A stretch of DNA of 64,000 bases from assembly GCA_934122155.1 (NCBI GenBank), contig CAKOVX010000003.1, forward strand, positions 41,764 to 105,763. Direction: 5' to 3'. The position numbers and the translations under genes are program-made. The number at the start of each line of letters is the position of its first letter. Position 1 is the first letter of the stretch. Positions 1 to 7,425 of this stretch are shown one piece after another. Source of the stretch: an uncultured Clostridia bacterium (GTDB lineage: Bacteria > Bacillota > Clostridia > TANB77 > CAG-508). The notes beneath the pieces are model-generated. The model worked only from the letters and a program-made list of their open reading frames with translations. It was not told the origin of the DNA and did not search any database.

Positions 1-1841
1 ATTTAAGAAGAACTCACAATGACGGTGTTTTTGCTGTATATACACCAGAAATAAGAGCTGCTAGAAGCTCACACTTAATTACAGGTCTTCCTGATGGATA
101 TGGTCGTGGAAGAATTATTGGTGATTACAGAAGAGTTGCTTTATATGGTGTTGATGTTTTAATTAAAGAAAAACAAGAAGAATTTTCTTTATTAGATTCT
201 GATGAAATGACAGATGAGTTAATTCGTCAAAGAGAAGAAATGCACGACCAAATTGCTGCATTAAATGAATTAAAAGCAATGGCTACAAGTTATGGATATG
301 ATATTTCTGAACCTGCAACAACTGCAAAAGAAGCAATTCAATGGCTATACTTTGGATATCTAGCTGCTGTTAAAGATCAAAATGGTGCTGCTATGAGTTT
401 AGGTAGAACATCTACATTCTTAGATATATATATTGAAAGAGATATGAAAAATGGTACTTTAACAGAAGAGCAAGCTCAAGAATTAATTGATCAATTTGTT
501 ATAAAATTAAGACTAGTTCGTTTCTTAAGAACTCCTGAATACAACTCTTTATTTACAGGTGACCCTGTTTGGGTAACCGAGAGTATTGGTGGTATGGGTA
601 TTGATGGAAGAACATTAGTAACCAAAAACTCTTTTAGAATACTACACACATTAGTAAACTTAGGACCTGCTCCAGAACCAAACTTAACTGTATTGTGGTC
701 TAAAAATTTACCAGAAGGATTTAAAAAGTTCTGTGCTGATATTTCTATTAAAACCTCATCTATTCAATATGAAAATGATGATTTAATGAGAGTTACTTTA
801 GGTGATGATTATGGTATTGCATGCTGTGTATCTGCTATGAAAATAGGTAAACAAATGCAATTCTTTGGTGCAAGAGCAAACTTAGCAAAGGCACTTCTAT
901 ATGCTATAAATGGTGGTAGAGATGAAAAATCTGGTAAACAAGTTACTCCTGAATTTGCTCCTATCACATCAGAATATTTAAGTTATGATGAAGTTATGAA
1001 AAAATTTGATAATATGATGGAATATTTAGCTAAAACATATATTAAAGCTCTAAACATGATTCATTATATGCATGACAAATATTCTTATGAAGCATTAGAA
1101 ATGGCTTTACATGATAAAGAAAGAGACATTTTAAGAACAATGGCTTGTGGTATAGCTGGTTTATCAGTTGTTGCTGATTCTTTATCTGCTATAAAATATG
1201 CCAGAGTCAGAGTAATCAGAGATGAAACTGGACTAGCAGTTGATTATCAAATTGAAGGTGATTTTCCTAAATACGGAAATGATGATGACAGAGTTGATGA
1301 AATTGCAGTTAATATAGTAAAATCATTTATGAAAAAATTAGAAAAACATCATACTTACAAAAATTCAAGAGCTACATTGTCAGTTTTAACTATTACTTCA
1401 AATGTGGTATATGGTAAAAACACTGGTAACACTCCTGATGGAAGAAGAGATGGTGAACCATTTGGACCTGGTGCTAACCCACTACATGGTAGAGATGTAA
1501 ATGGAGCTTTAGCTGTTATGAACTCAATAGCAAAACTTCCTTATGAATATTCTGAAGATGGTATTTCATATACCTTCTCTATCTCTCCTGCTACTCTTGG
1601 AAAAGATGAAGATTCAAAAATAAATAACTTAGTAAGTATGTTAGACGGTTTCTTTATTCAAACAGGACATCATATAAACGTTAACGTATTTGATAGAGAT
1701 TTATTACTTGATGCAATGGATCACCCTGAAAAATATCCACAATTAACAATTCGTGTTTCTGGATATGCTGTTAACTTTATAAAATTAACTAGAGAACAAC
1801 AATTAGAAGTAATTCATAGAACAATACATGAAAAAATTTAG
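1..1841 (+). CDS. pflB: Formate C-acetyltransferase (pyruvate formate-lyase), 5' end missing
   Basis: Glycyl radical enzyme that cleaves pyruvate with CoA to acetyl-CoA and formate in anaerobic sugar catabolism. The reading frame is already open at position 3, so the N-terminus lies outside the window; the first internal ATG at 207 is not the start. The upstream frame carries the conserved THNDGVF, TGLPDGYGRGRI and GDYRRVALYG motifs. The adjacent catalytic cysteines are in GIACCVSAM (Cys codons 822-827), and the radical glycine is in RVSGYAVNF (Gly codon at 1761). The activating enzyme gene follows 153 bp downstream, as usual. The frame is intact throughout the visible part. Confidence 0.97.
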   Translation, partial: LRRTHNDGVFAVYTPEIRAARSSHLITGLPDGYGRGRIIGDYRRVALYGVDVLIKEKQEEFSLLDSDEMTDELIRQREEMHDQIAALNELKAMATSYGYDISEPATTAKEAIQWLYFGYLAAVKDQNGAAMSLGRTSTFLDIYIERDMKNGTLTEEQAQELIDQFVIKLRLVRFLRTPEYNSLFTGDPVWVTESIGGMGIDGRTLVTKNSFRILHTLVNLGPAPEPNLTVLWSKNLPEGFKKFCADISIKTSSIQYENDDLMRVTLGDDYGIACCVSAMKIGKQMQFFGARANLAKALLYAINGGRDEKSGKQVTPEFAPITSEYLSYDEVMKKFDNMMEYLAKTYIKALNMIHYMHDKYSYEALEMALHDKERDILRTMACGIAGLSVVADSLSAIKYARVRVIRDETGLAVDYQIEGDFPKYGNDDDRVDEIAVNIVKSFMKKLEKHHTYKNSRATLSVLTITSNVVYGKNTGNTPDGRRDGEPFGPGANPLHGRDVNGALAVMNSIAKLPYEYSEDGISYTFSISPATLGKDEDSKINNLVSMLDGFFIQTGHHINVNVFDRDLLLDAMDHPEKYPQLTIRVSGYAVNFIKLTREQQLEVIHRTIHEKI

Positions 1842-1848
1842 TTCTCGT

Positions 1849-1967
1849 GCATAAAATATGTTTTCTTCTGTCTTGCTGTCGTCGTTCGTGGGCAAGCCTC
1901 CGAGCTAAACGCGGGTCTTGGCTCACTCCTTCAACTGCGCGACAGGTGCGAAAACATATTTTTATGC
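1849..1967. repeat. GC-rich inverted-repeat element between pflB and pflA
   Basis: A 17-nt arm at 1849-1865 (gcataaaatatgttttc) is matched, with one extra T, by its reverse complement at 1950-1967. The roughly 84 nt between the arms are strikingly GC-rich for this genome and contain further self-complementary pieces such as ctgtcg and cgacag. It starts 7 nt after the pflB stop and ends shortly before the pflA ribosome binding site, so any co-transcript would carry a long hairpin. It could be a MITE-like insertion or a processing/attenuation structure that lowers pflA relative to pflB. I see no coding content in it. Confidence 0.6.
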
Positions 1968-1994
1968 TACTAAATATAAATTTTAGGAGGAAAT

Positions 1995-2705
1995 ATGAAA
2001 GGTAGAATACACTCATTTGAATCTTTTGGAACAGTTGACGGACCTGGTATAAGGTTTGTAATTTTCATGCAAGGATGTAATTTGCAGTGTAAATTCTGCC
2101 AAAACAGAGATACTTGGGATGTTTGTGGTGGTATGGAATATACTGTTCCAGAATTATTAGCCAAAATTGAAAGATATAAAAGTTATTTTGTACCTTCTGG
2201 CGGAGGTGTTACAATTAGTGGTGGAGAACCATTAGTTCAACAAGATTTTTTAATAGAACTATTAACTGCTTTAAAGGCTGATGGTATTCATACTGCTATT
2301 GATACTGCTGGAAGCTTTGATATAACAGATAAAATAAAACAAATAATTGATTTAGCAGATTTATTTTTATTAGATATAAAATGTATAAATGATGATATTT
2401 GTAAATATCTAACTAGTGTTTCTAATAAAAAAGAATTGGCTTTTGCAGAATATTTAAGCAGTATAAATAAACCAATGTGGATTAGACAAGTATTAGTTCC
2501 TGGAATTACAGATAAAGAAGAAGATTTACTTAAATTAAAAGATTTTATACATAGTTTAAGTTCTGTTCAAAAAGTTGAAATTCTTCCTTATCATGATTTA
2601 GGTCGTTTCAAATGGGAAGAACTAGGATTAAAATATGAACTTGACGGTGTGCTTCCTGCTACTCCTGAAGATGTAGCAAGAGCTAAGAAAATCTTGGAAT
2701 TATAA
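1995..2705 (+). CDS. pflA: Pyruvate formate-lyase activating enzyme (radical SAM)
   Basis: Installs the glycyl radical on PflB using a [4Fe-4S] cluster and S-adenosylmethionine. The 236-residue length is typical. The N-terminus has the family signature ESFGTVDGPGIRFV, then the cluster motif CxxxCxxC in GCNLQCKFC near residues 29-36, followed by the glycine-rich SAM-binding segment TISGGEPL. The start is supported by an AGGAGG box at 1985-1990 and 4 nt of spacing. It follows pflB in the same direction, separated by the GC-rich hairpin element. No internal disruption. Confidence 0.97.
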   Translation: MKGRIHSFESFGTVDGPGIRFVIFMQGCNLQCKFCQNRDTWDVCGGMEYTVPELLAKIERYKSYFVPSGGGVTISGGEPLVQQDFLIELLTALKADGIHTAIDTAGSFDITDKIKQIIDLADLFLLDIKCINDDICKYLTSVSNKKELAFAEYLSSINKPMWIRQVLVPGITDKEEDLLKLKDFIHSLSSVQKVEILPYHDLGRFKWEELGLKYELDGVLPATPEDVARAKKILEL

Positions 2706-2724
2706 TAAGAATACTTTAAAATTA

Positions 2725-2753
2725 TTGACATATACTAACAAAAGTAGTATACT
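2725..2753 (+). promoter_or_regulatory. Promoter of the small antisense RNA
   Basis: Perfect -35 box TTGACA at 2725-2730, 17-nt spacer, -10 box TATACT at 2748-2753. No open reading frame follows before a strong terminator about 65 nt downstream, so it should drive a short untranslated RNA. Confidence 0.75.
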
Positions 2754-2759
2754 ATTAAT

Positions 2760-2826
2760 AGCTTAAATAAAAACTGGTTATCTAAGCAACATAGATATGT
2801 GAGTGATGACACATATCTTTTTTTTT
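2760..2826 (+). ncRNA. Candidate type I antitoxin RNA
   Basis: A short transcript of about 65 nt is predicted from the promoter at 2725-2753 to the hairpin terminator at 2793-2826. Its 5' part, 2770-2791, is almost the same sequence as 2954-2977 on the same strand. Because the small ORF at 2870-2965 is on the opposite strand, this part is complementary to the ORF's start codon and leader: about 22 pairs with only G-U wobbles and a 2-nt bulge. Its terminator loop contains GTGATGA, complementary to the terminator loop of the ORF's mRNA, allowing loop-loop kissing. Direct repeats, convergent transcription and facing terminators match the known layout of the par/Fst locus. The sequence itself is not one I recognise. 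Confidence 0.65.
2793..2826 (+). terminator. Intrinsic terminator of the antisense RNA
   Basis: Nine-pair stem agatatgtg (2793-2801) with cacatatct (2810-2818), loop agtgatga, then a run of nine T. Confidence 0.85.
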
Positions 2827-2830
2827 GTGC

Positions 2831-2860
2831 AAAAAACAGAGCAGGTGATGAACTGCTCTG
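2831..2860 (-). terminator. Intrinsic terminator of the small toxin-like mRNA
   Basis: Stem cagagcag (2837-2844) with ctgctctg (2853-2860). On the minus strand it is followed by six T (complement of 2831-2836). Its loop carries TCATCAC, complementary to the GTGATGA loop of the facing terminator. Confidence 0.8.
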
Positions 2861-2869
2861 AACTGAAAA

Positions 2870-2965
2870 TCAGTTTTTATATGTGTTGTTTTTATATGTA
2901 TTCAACTCTTCTTCCAATTTTTCAATCTTCTGAAGTAGAATCCATATAAGCATAAAACTGGTCAT
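2870..2965 (-). CDS. 31-residue toxin-like peptide (candidate type I toxin)
   Basis: A 31-codon ORF with a hydrophobic N-terminal half (MTSFMLIWILLQ) and a charged, coiled-coil-like C-terminal half rich in K, E and N. An AGGAGG box at 2978-2983 lies 12 nt before the ATG, and a TTGTAT/TATAAT promoter is at 3017-3045. Its mRNA would end at the terminator at 2831-2860. The leader can fold small stems upstream of the ribosome binding site. The size, hydrophobicity and matched antisense RNA on the opposite strand suggest a membrane-acting type I toxin of the general Fst kind. I do not recognise the peptide family. It lies between pflA and the zinc transporter. Confidence 0.6.
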   Translation of the reverse strand: MTSFMLIWILLQKIEKLEEELNTYKNNTYKN

Positions 2966-3016
2966 TTCTAAACAACACCTCCTCTCTCAAAGATTTCCTT
3001 TGAAAAGGATGTGCAT

Positions 3017-3045
3017 ATTATATCAAAATTTCCAATAATATACAA
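3017..3045 (-). promoter_or_regulatory. Promoter of the toxin-like peptide gene
   Basis: On the minus strand, -35 TTGTAT (complement of 3040-3045), 17-nt spacer, perfect -10 TATAAT (complement of 3017-3022). Transcription would start near 3010, giving a leader of about 45 nt. Confidence 0.65.
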
Positions 3046-3067
3046 TATTTCTTCCAAATTTTGTATG

Positions 3068-3910
3068 TCATTCTTTTATTTTCTTTTTTAATCCAAATGT
3101 TATGAAATATATCAAACCTGATATTAGTACAATCATCGGACCTGTTGGTATGTTCCAATAATATGAAATAATTAATCCTGTTATTCCTGAAAATAATGAA
3201 AATATTACAGCAAATAAATGATATGTTCTCATATTTTTTGCCACATTTCTACTAGATGCTGCTGGTAATATGAGTAGTGAATTTATTAATAAAATACCAA
3301 TAAATCTAATTGAAATCATTACAATTATAGCTATTAACACTGCAAATACATTATCAATTGTTTTTGTATTTACTCCCCTGCTTCTTGCTAATGTTGTATT
3401 TATACTTGTTACATTTAATTTGTTAAATGTAAAGTACCAAAATGCAATTACAGCAATAAATGCTAAAAATAAGTATAATATTTCTGTATTACTAATGCTT
3501 AATATATCTCCAACTAAATAACTTGAATATTTATTAAAGTTTCCACTTTGTGCTAGCATTGCAAGTCCTAATGCTATTGCTATTGATGAAAATACACTTA
3601 TTATTGTATCTGCACCATAGTTTGTTTTGTTCTTCACATAGTTTAATAACAATGCAAATATTACAGCAAATAATATCATTGATATATTCATATTTGATAT
3701 TCCTAAGACCATTCCTAGTGCTATTCCTGTTAATGCTGAATGTCCTAGAGCATCTGAGAAAAATGCCATTTTGTTGTTTACTATCATAGTACCCAAAATA
3801 GCAAATACTGGTGTTACTAAAATAATTGCAATTAGTGCATTTTTCATAAATGCATAATCTATAAATTCAAATGGTATTAGTGCTTCTAATATACTATATA
3901 TTACTCCCAT
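3068..3910 (-). CDS. znuB: Zinc/manganese ABC transporter permease
   Basis: Integral membrane protein of the ABC-3 family (280 residues, about eight hydrophobic segments) that forms the channel of a metal-ion importer. The family features FFSDALGHSALTGIALG near residue 50 and the AASSRNVAKN segment near residue 218 are present. It is the last gene of a three-gene operon on the minus strand (binding protein, ATPase, permease), starting 14 bp after the ATPase stop. The binding protein's ligands suggest zinc; manganese cannot be excluded. Confidence 0.9.
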   Translation of the reverse strand: MGVIYSILEALIPFEFIDYAFMKNALIAIILVTPVFAILGTMIVNNKMAFFSDALGHSALTGIALGMVLGISNMNISMILFAVIFALLLNYVKNKTNYGADTIISVFSSIAIALGLAMLAQSGNFNKYSSYLVGDILSISNTEILYLFLAFIAVIAFWYFTFNKLNVTSINTTLARSRGVNTKTIDNVFAVLIAIIVMISIRFIGILLINSLLILPAASSRNVAKNMRTYHLFAVIFSLFSGITGLIISYYWNIPTGPMIVLISGLIYFITFGLKKKIKE

Positions 3911-3924
3911 TATATATTCTCCTC

Positions 3925-4656
3925 TTATATTTCTCCAAAATAGCTTTTAAATTCTAAGCCTTCAAATACTTCTTCTGGCGTTCCCTCTTTTACAACCTGT
4001 TTGTCTAATAAAATTACTCTATCTGCATATTTTTTAACTAAATCTAAATCATGTGATACAAGTAAAATTGACATATCATATTTTGTTTTTAATTCATTTA
4101 CTAATTCATAAAAATCTCTTGTTCCATTTTTATCAATTCCTGATACTGGCTCATCTAATATTAATAGATTTGGTGTTGGTTTTGTTGCTATTGCAAGTAA
4201 TACTCTTTGCAATTCTCCTCCAGATAAATCTCCTATACTTTTATCTATTAACTTTTCTGCTCCAAATATTTTTAGCTGTTCTTTTATTTCATTATATATC
4301 TTTTTATCTTTTTTCAAAAATACTGGTATATGGCAAATACATGATGCAAATAGATCATACACGGTTGTTGGCATATGTTTTTCTATATTTATAGTTTGTG
4401 GCACATACCCTATTTTTATTCTTTTTGCAATGTTATCTTTCATATCTACAAAGCTTATGTTTCCTGTATGCTCTACTTCTCCTAAAATAGCTTTTAATAA
4501 AGTAGATTTTCCTGCACCGTTTCTACCTATTATTACAGTTAATTCCCCACAATGCACATGAATATTTACATTTTTTAATACTTGCTCTTTTCCAAATTTT
4601 ACACTTATGTTATTTATTTTTGTACAGTGTAAACCACATGCTCCTTTTCCACTCAT
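3925..4656 (-). CDS. znuC: Zinc/manganese ABC transporter ATP-binding protein
   Basis: Energises the metal importer. Walker A is GRNGAGKST near residue 45, the signature is LSGGELQRV, Walker B is LLILDEPVSG, and the switch histidine is in LLVSHDLDLV. At 243 residues it is a normal length. It sits between the substrate-binding protein and the permease with 14-bp gaps, so the three are very probably co-transcribed. Confidence 0.93.
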   Translation of the reverse strand: MSGKGACGLHCTKINNISVKFGKEQVLKNVNIHVHCGELTVIIGRNGAGKSTLLKAILGEVEHTGNISFVDMKDNIAKRIKIGYVPQTINIEKHMPTTVYDLFASCICHIPVFLKKDKKIYNEIKEQLKIFGAEKLIDKSIGDLSGGELQRVLLAIATKPTPNLLILDEPVSGIDKNGTRDFYELVNELKTKYDMSILLVSHDLDLVKKYADRVILLDKQVVKEGTPEEVFEGLEFKSYFGEI

Positions 4657-4670
4657 TTTCTACTCCTGTT

Positions 4671-5561
4671 CTACATCATAGATTCTAAAACTCCAAAATT
4701 TGCTTCTAACTTATCTATATATGCGTTATTATTTGTTTCACCTGTTAGTCCTGAATCTAGTTTGTATATCTTTGCTCCTGTTTCGTTTGCTAATGTTTCA
4801 GCATTTTTTATATTATCAGCTTTATCAACTACAATAATTTTTATGTTTTCATTTTTCATTTTTTCGATTAAATTTTTTAGTGTTTCTGCTGACATTGTAC
4901 TTTCTTCATGGTTTGTTTCTACTTGTGTTACTTGCATTTTAAGTTCTTTTAATAAATATTCTAGCCCCTCATTTAAACAAATAACCTTTTCTCCATTTAG
5001 TTTTTGAAGTTCAGTTTCATATTTTTGTTTTTCTTGGTTTATTTTTTGTAAATAACTTTCACAATTTGCTTTATACGCTTCAGCATTTTTATTGTCATAT
5101 TCACATAACTTTTGGCATATTGTTTCAACTTGCTTAATATAGTTTTCTATGCTTGTCCAAATATGAGGATTTGTTTCATTTTCATCTTGTATCTTATTTG
5201 ATATATCAGCACTACTATCTATTACTTTTAGATCTGGATATGCCGAAATTATTTTATCCATAAATCCTTCTAAGCCCAATCCATTTTGAATATATATATC
5301 AGCTTTTTCTATCTTTTTCATATCAGTTGTAGATATTGTATAGTCATGTAAGCATCCTACATTAGCTTCTGTCATATTTACAAGTTCCACATTTGATACA
5401 TTTTGTGTTATATTTGCTGTGATAATATAAATAGGATAAAATGATGTTACTATTTTCAAATTGTTATCTTCTATTTTTTCATGTTTTCTAGTTGTTGCCC
5501 AAATTGCTATTCCTATTGCAATTGCTATTATTAAAATTATTATCAGGATTTTTTTCTTCAA
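4671..5561 (-). CDS. znuA: Zinc ABC transporter substrate-binding protein
   Basis: Extracellular metal-binding protein held by an N-terminal hydrophobic segment (residues about 4-22). There is no lipobox cysteine, so it is anchored by an uncleaved helix or released by signal peptidase I. Probable metal ligands are His72 in LHDYT, the His in NPHIW and the His in ETNHEEST, a three-histidine pattern usual for zinc proteins. The His-rich loop of many ZnuA proteins is absent. It is the first gene of the operon, with a promoter at 5598-5626. Confidence 0.9.
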   Translation of the reverse strand: MKKKILIIILIIAIAIGIAIWATTRKHEKIEDNNLKIVTSFYPIYIITANITQNVSNVELVNMTEANVGCLHDYTISTTDMKKIEKADIYIQNGLGLEGFMDKIISAYPDLKVIDSSADISNKIQDENETNPHIWTSIENYIKQVETICQKLCEYDNKNAEAYKANCESYLQKINQEKQKYETELQKLNGEKVICLNEGLEYLLKELKMQVTQVETNHEESTMSAETLKNLIEKMKNENIKIIVVDKADNIKNAETLANETGAKIYKLDSGLTGETNNNAYIDKLEANFGVLESMM

Positions 5562-5597
5562 TTTTTTTACCTCTCAACCTATTGATAGTATGGTATT

Positions 5598-5626
5598 ATA
5601 TTAACATATTATTACGTATTTTTCAA
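5598..5626 (-). promoter_or_regulatory. Promoter of the znuA operon, possibly Zur-controlled
   Basis: Minus-strand -35 TTGAAA (complement of 5621-5626), 17-nt spacer, -10 TAATAT (complement of 5598-5603). The spacer holds AATACGTAATAATATGTTA, a weak match to the Zur operator pattern of related Firmicutes. That assignment is an inference only. Confidence 0.5.
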
Positions 5627-5643
5627 CATTCATATGCCAAAAG

Positions 5644-5673
5644 AAAAAACGAATTTCAAGAAATTCGTTTTTA
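5644..5673. terminator. Bidirectional terminator at the 3' end of rpe
   Basis: Stem of 13 pairs (5644-5656 with 5661-5673), loop caag, with A/T runs on both sides. It overlaps the rpe stop codon and should separate the rlmN-rpe operon from the znu operon. Confidence 0.85.
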
Positions 5674-6330
5674 TTGTTTTAGTTTATCTACAACTTCTTT
5701 ATAATCTTCAGCATTGACAATTGCACTTCCTGATACTAATGTATTGGCTCCTGCCTCTTTTACTATGTTGGCATTTTCTGTATTTATTCCACCATCTGCT
5801 TCAATGTCTACTTCTAAATTGTTTTCATCAATATATTTTTTTAGTTCTTTTATTTTTTCTATTGTATTTGGTAATAATTTTTGCCCACCTTCTCCTGGTT
5901 CTACTGTCATTACTAGTACTAAATGTACAAATGGTAGATATTCGTAGATTTCTTCTATCTTTGTGTTTGGCTTTATTGAAATTCCCACTCTTATGTTCTT
6001 TGCATTTAACATCTTAATCCATTTGAGTATTTCTTCTTTGTTTTTTGCTGCTTCTAGGTGAAATGTTATTATGTTAGGTTCAAAAATTTCAAAGCTTTTT
6101 ATATAGCTTTCTACGTCTTCTACCATTAGGTGTATATCTAATGGTAAGTTTGAAATTTGGTTTAAGTATTCACAATATTCAAGCATTTTATTTATTGTGT
6201 CATTTTTTACAAATTTTCCATCCATTACATCTATATGGAAGTAGTTTATTCCTGATGTTTCTAGGTTGTATAATGTTTGAATTGCTTTGTCATCTTTTAC
6301 ATTTAATATTGAAACTGATACTTCTACCAT
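5671..6330 (-). CDS. rpe: Ribulose-phosphate 3-epimerase family protein
   Basis: TIM-barrel epimerase interconverting ribulose-5-phosphate and xylulose-5-phosphate. At 219 residues it has the usual length. Seen motifs are the metal-binding HIDVMDGKFVKN near residues 32-43, DIHLMVED near 64, and DGGIN near 180. The catalytic loop reads MTVEPGEGGQ instead of the usual MSVNPGFGGQ, so the substrate may differ (for example another ketopentose or ketohexose phosphate). It is last in the conserved rlmN-prpC-prkC-rsgA-rpe order, separated from rsgA by an inverted-repeat element. Confidence 0.85.
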   Translation of the reverse strand: MVEVSVSILNVKDDKAIQTLYNLETSGINYFHIDVMDGKFVKNDTINKMLEYCEYLNQISNLPLDIHLMVEDVESYIKSFEIFEPNIITFHLEAAKNKEEILKWIKMLNAKNIRVGISIKPNTKIEEIYEYLPFVHLVLVMTVEPGEGGQKLLPNTIEKIKELKKYIDENNLEVDIEADGGINTENANIVKEAGANTLVSGSAIVNAEDYKEVVDKLKQ

Positions 6331-6371
6331 TTTTCTTTCCTCTTATCTAATCTAATTATTGGTTTTACACT

Positions 6372-6536
6372 AATGATAGCAATATAATACTTTTCGTAGT
6401 GAATGCTGTGGGGACCGACAAGCTAGAAGATGTTACTAAATTTTTTCAAATCATTATTAATGTTTGCAAAAAATTGTTGTTACATCTTCTTGCGTAGTTG
6501 GGGATGAACGTAGAAAAGTATTATATCGCTATCAAT
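6372..6536. repeat. Nested inverted-repeat element between rsgA and rpe
   Basis: Outer arms 6372-6400 and 6508-6536 are near-perfect inverted repeats (core atataatacttttc). Inside, agaagatgt (near 6426) faces acatcttct (6482-6490), giving a second stem. The element fills the whole 225-bp gap and interrupts what is normally a tight operon. It may be a MITE-like insertion or a folded RNA that reduces rpe expression. No ORF is visible in it. Confidence 0.6.
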
Positions 6537-6555
6537 TATACTACTTTTAACATTA

Positions 6556-7416
6556 TCACAAATTATTATAAATCTTCACATAGTTTTCATATCTTTGTAA
6601 AGAAATTTTGCCAGATTCTAAGGCTTTTTTTACTCCACAGTTTTCTTCTTTTATATGGCTGCAACCTTGAAATTCACATTTATCTAAATAAGGTACAAAC
6701 TCCACAAAATAGTGGCACAAATCTTCTTTTGAAATTTCGTTTATCTCAAATGTTGAAAAACCTGGAGTATCTGCTATATATGAATTTTCTTTGTATTTGT
6801 ATAAAGTGGTACTTGTTGTAGTGTTTTTTCCTCTTTGATTTTTGTCACTAATGTCCCCTTCTTGTGTCAGTACTTGGTCAAATATTGAATTTATCAAAGT
6901 AGATTTTCCCACACCAGAATTTCCTGCAAAAGCAGTAATTTCACCTTCAAGTAAAGCTTTTATTTCTTCTATTTTTACTCCTTGCTTTGCATTTGTTTGT
7001 ATTACCTTATAACCTATATTCTCATATAATTTGGCAATTCTTTCTATCTCGTCCTTTTGCTCTAAGTCTACCTTGTTTAAAACAATAGTTGCTTTTAACC
7101 CCATAAATTCTGCAAATACTAGTTGTTTATCTAATAATAATAAGTCTGGGTTTGGCATTTTCATTGATACTACTAAAATAAGTTGAGTTAAATTAGCCAT
7201 TTTGGGTCTTTTTAGCTCGTTTTTACGAGGAAGAATTTGCTCTATTACTCCTTCTTGTTTTTCTAAGTTAGTAATATCAAACTCTACCTCATCTCCAACT
7301 AGCGGACTAATTTTTTCTTTTTTGAATTTTCCTCTTGCTAAGCATTTATATATTTGGTCGTTTTGTAATACTTGGTATATGTTTGAACTAGTACAAATAA
7401 TTATTCCTTTTTGCAT
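6556..7416 (-). CDS. rsgA: Ribosome small subunit-dependent GTPase A
   Basis: Circularly permuted GTPase that checks late 30S maturation. The permuted order G4-G1-G3 is seen: NKVDL near residue 115, GNSGVGKST near 166, DTPGFS near 218. It is followed by the zinc site with Cys-x4-Cys-x-His (CEFQGCSH) near residue 248. An N-terminal OB-fold precedes. At 286 residues it is normal. It starts 9 bp after the prkC stop, so it is coupled to the kinase gene. Confidence 0.96.
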   Translation of the reverse strand: MQKGIIICTSSNIYQVLQNDQIYKCLARGKFKKEKISPLVGDEVEFDITNLEKQEGVIEQILPRKNELKRPKMANLTQLILVVSMKMPNPDLLLLDKQLVFAEFMGLKATIVLNKVDLEQKDEIERIAKLYENIGYKVIQTNAKQGVKIEEIKALLEGEITAFAGNSGVGKSTLINSIFDQVLTQEGDISDKNQRGKNTTTSTTLYKYKENSYIADTPGFSTFEINEISKEDLCHYFVEFVPYLDKCEFQGCSHIKEENCGVKKALESGKISLQRYENYVKIYNNL

Positions 7417-7425
7417 TTGCTCTCC

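Noticed and set aside
1789..2016. Minus-strand ORF across the GC-rich element near pflA
   Set aside because: It runs through the inverted repeat and the pflB end, with no ribosome binding site; a shadow of the GC-rich hairpin.
2761..2880. Riboswitch upstream of the small ORF
   Set aside because: The hairpins are terminators on opposite strands and the RNA repeats the toxin start region; antisense control explains it better.
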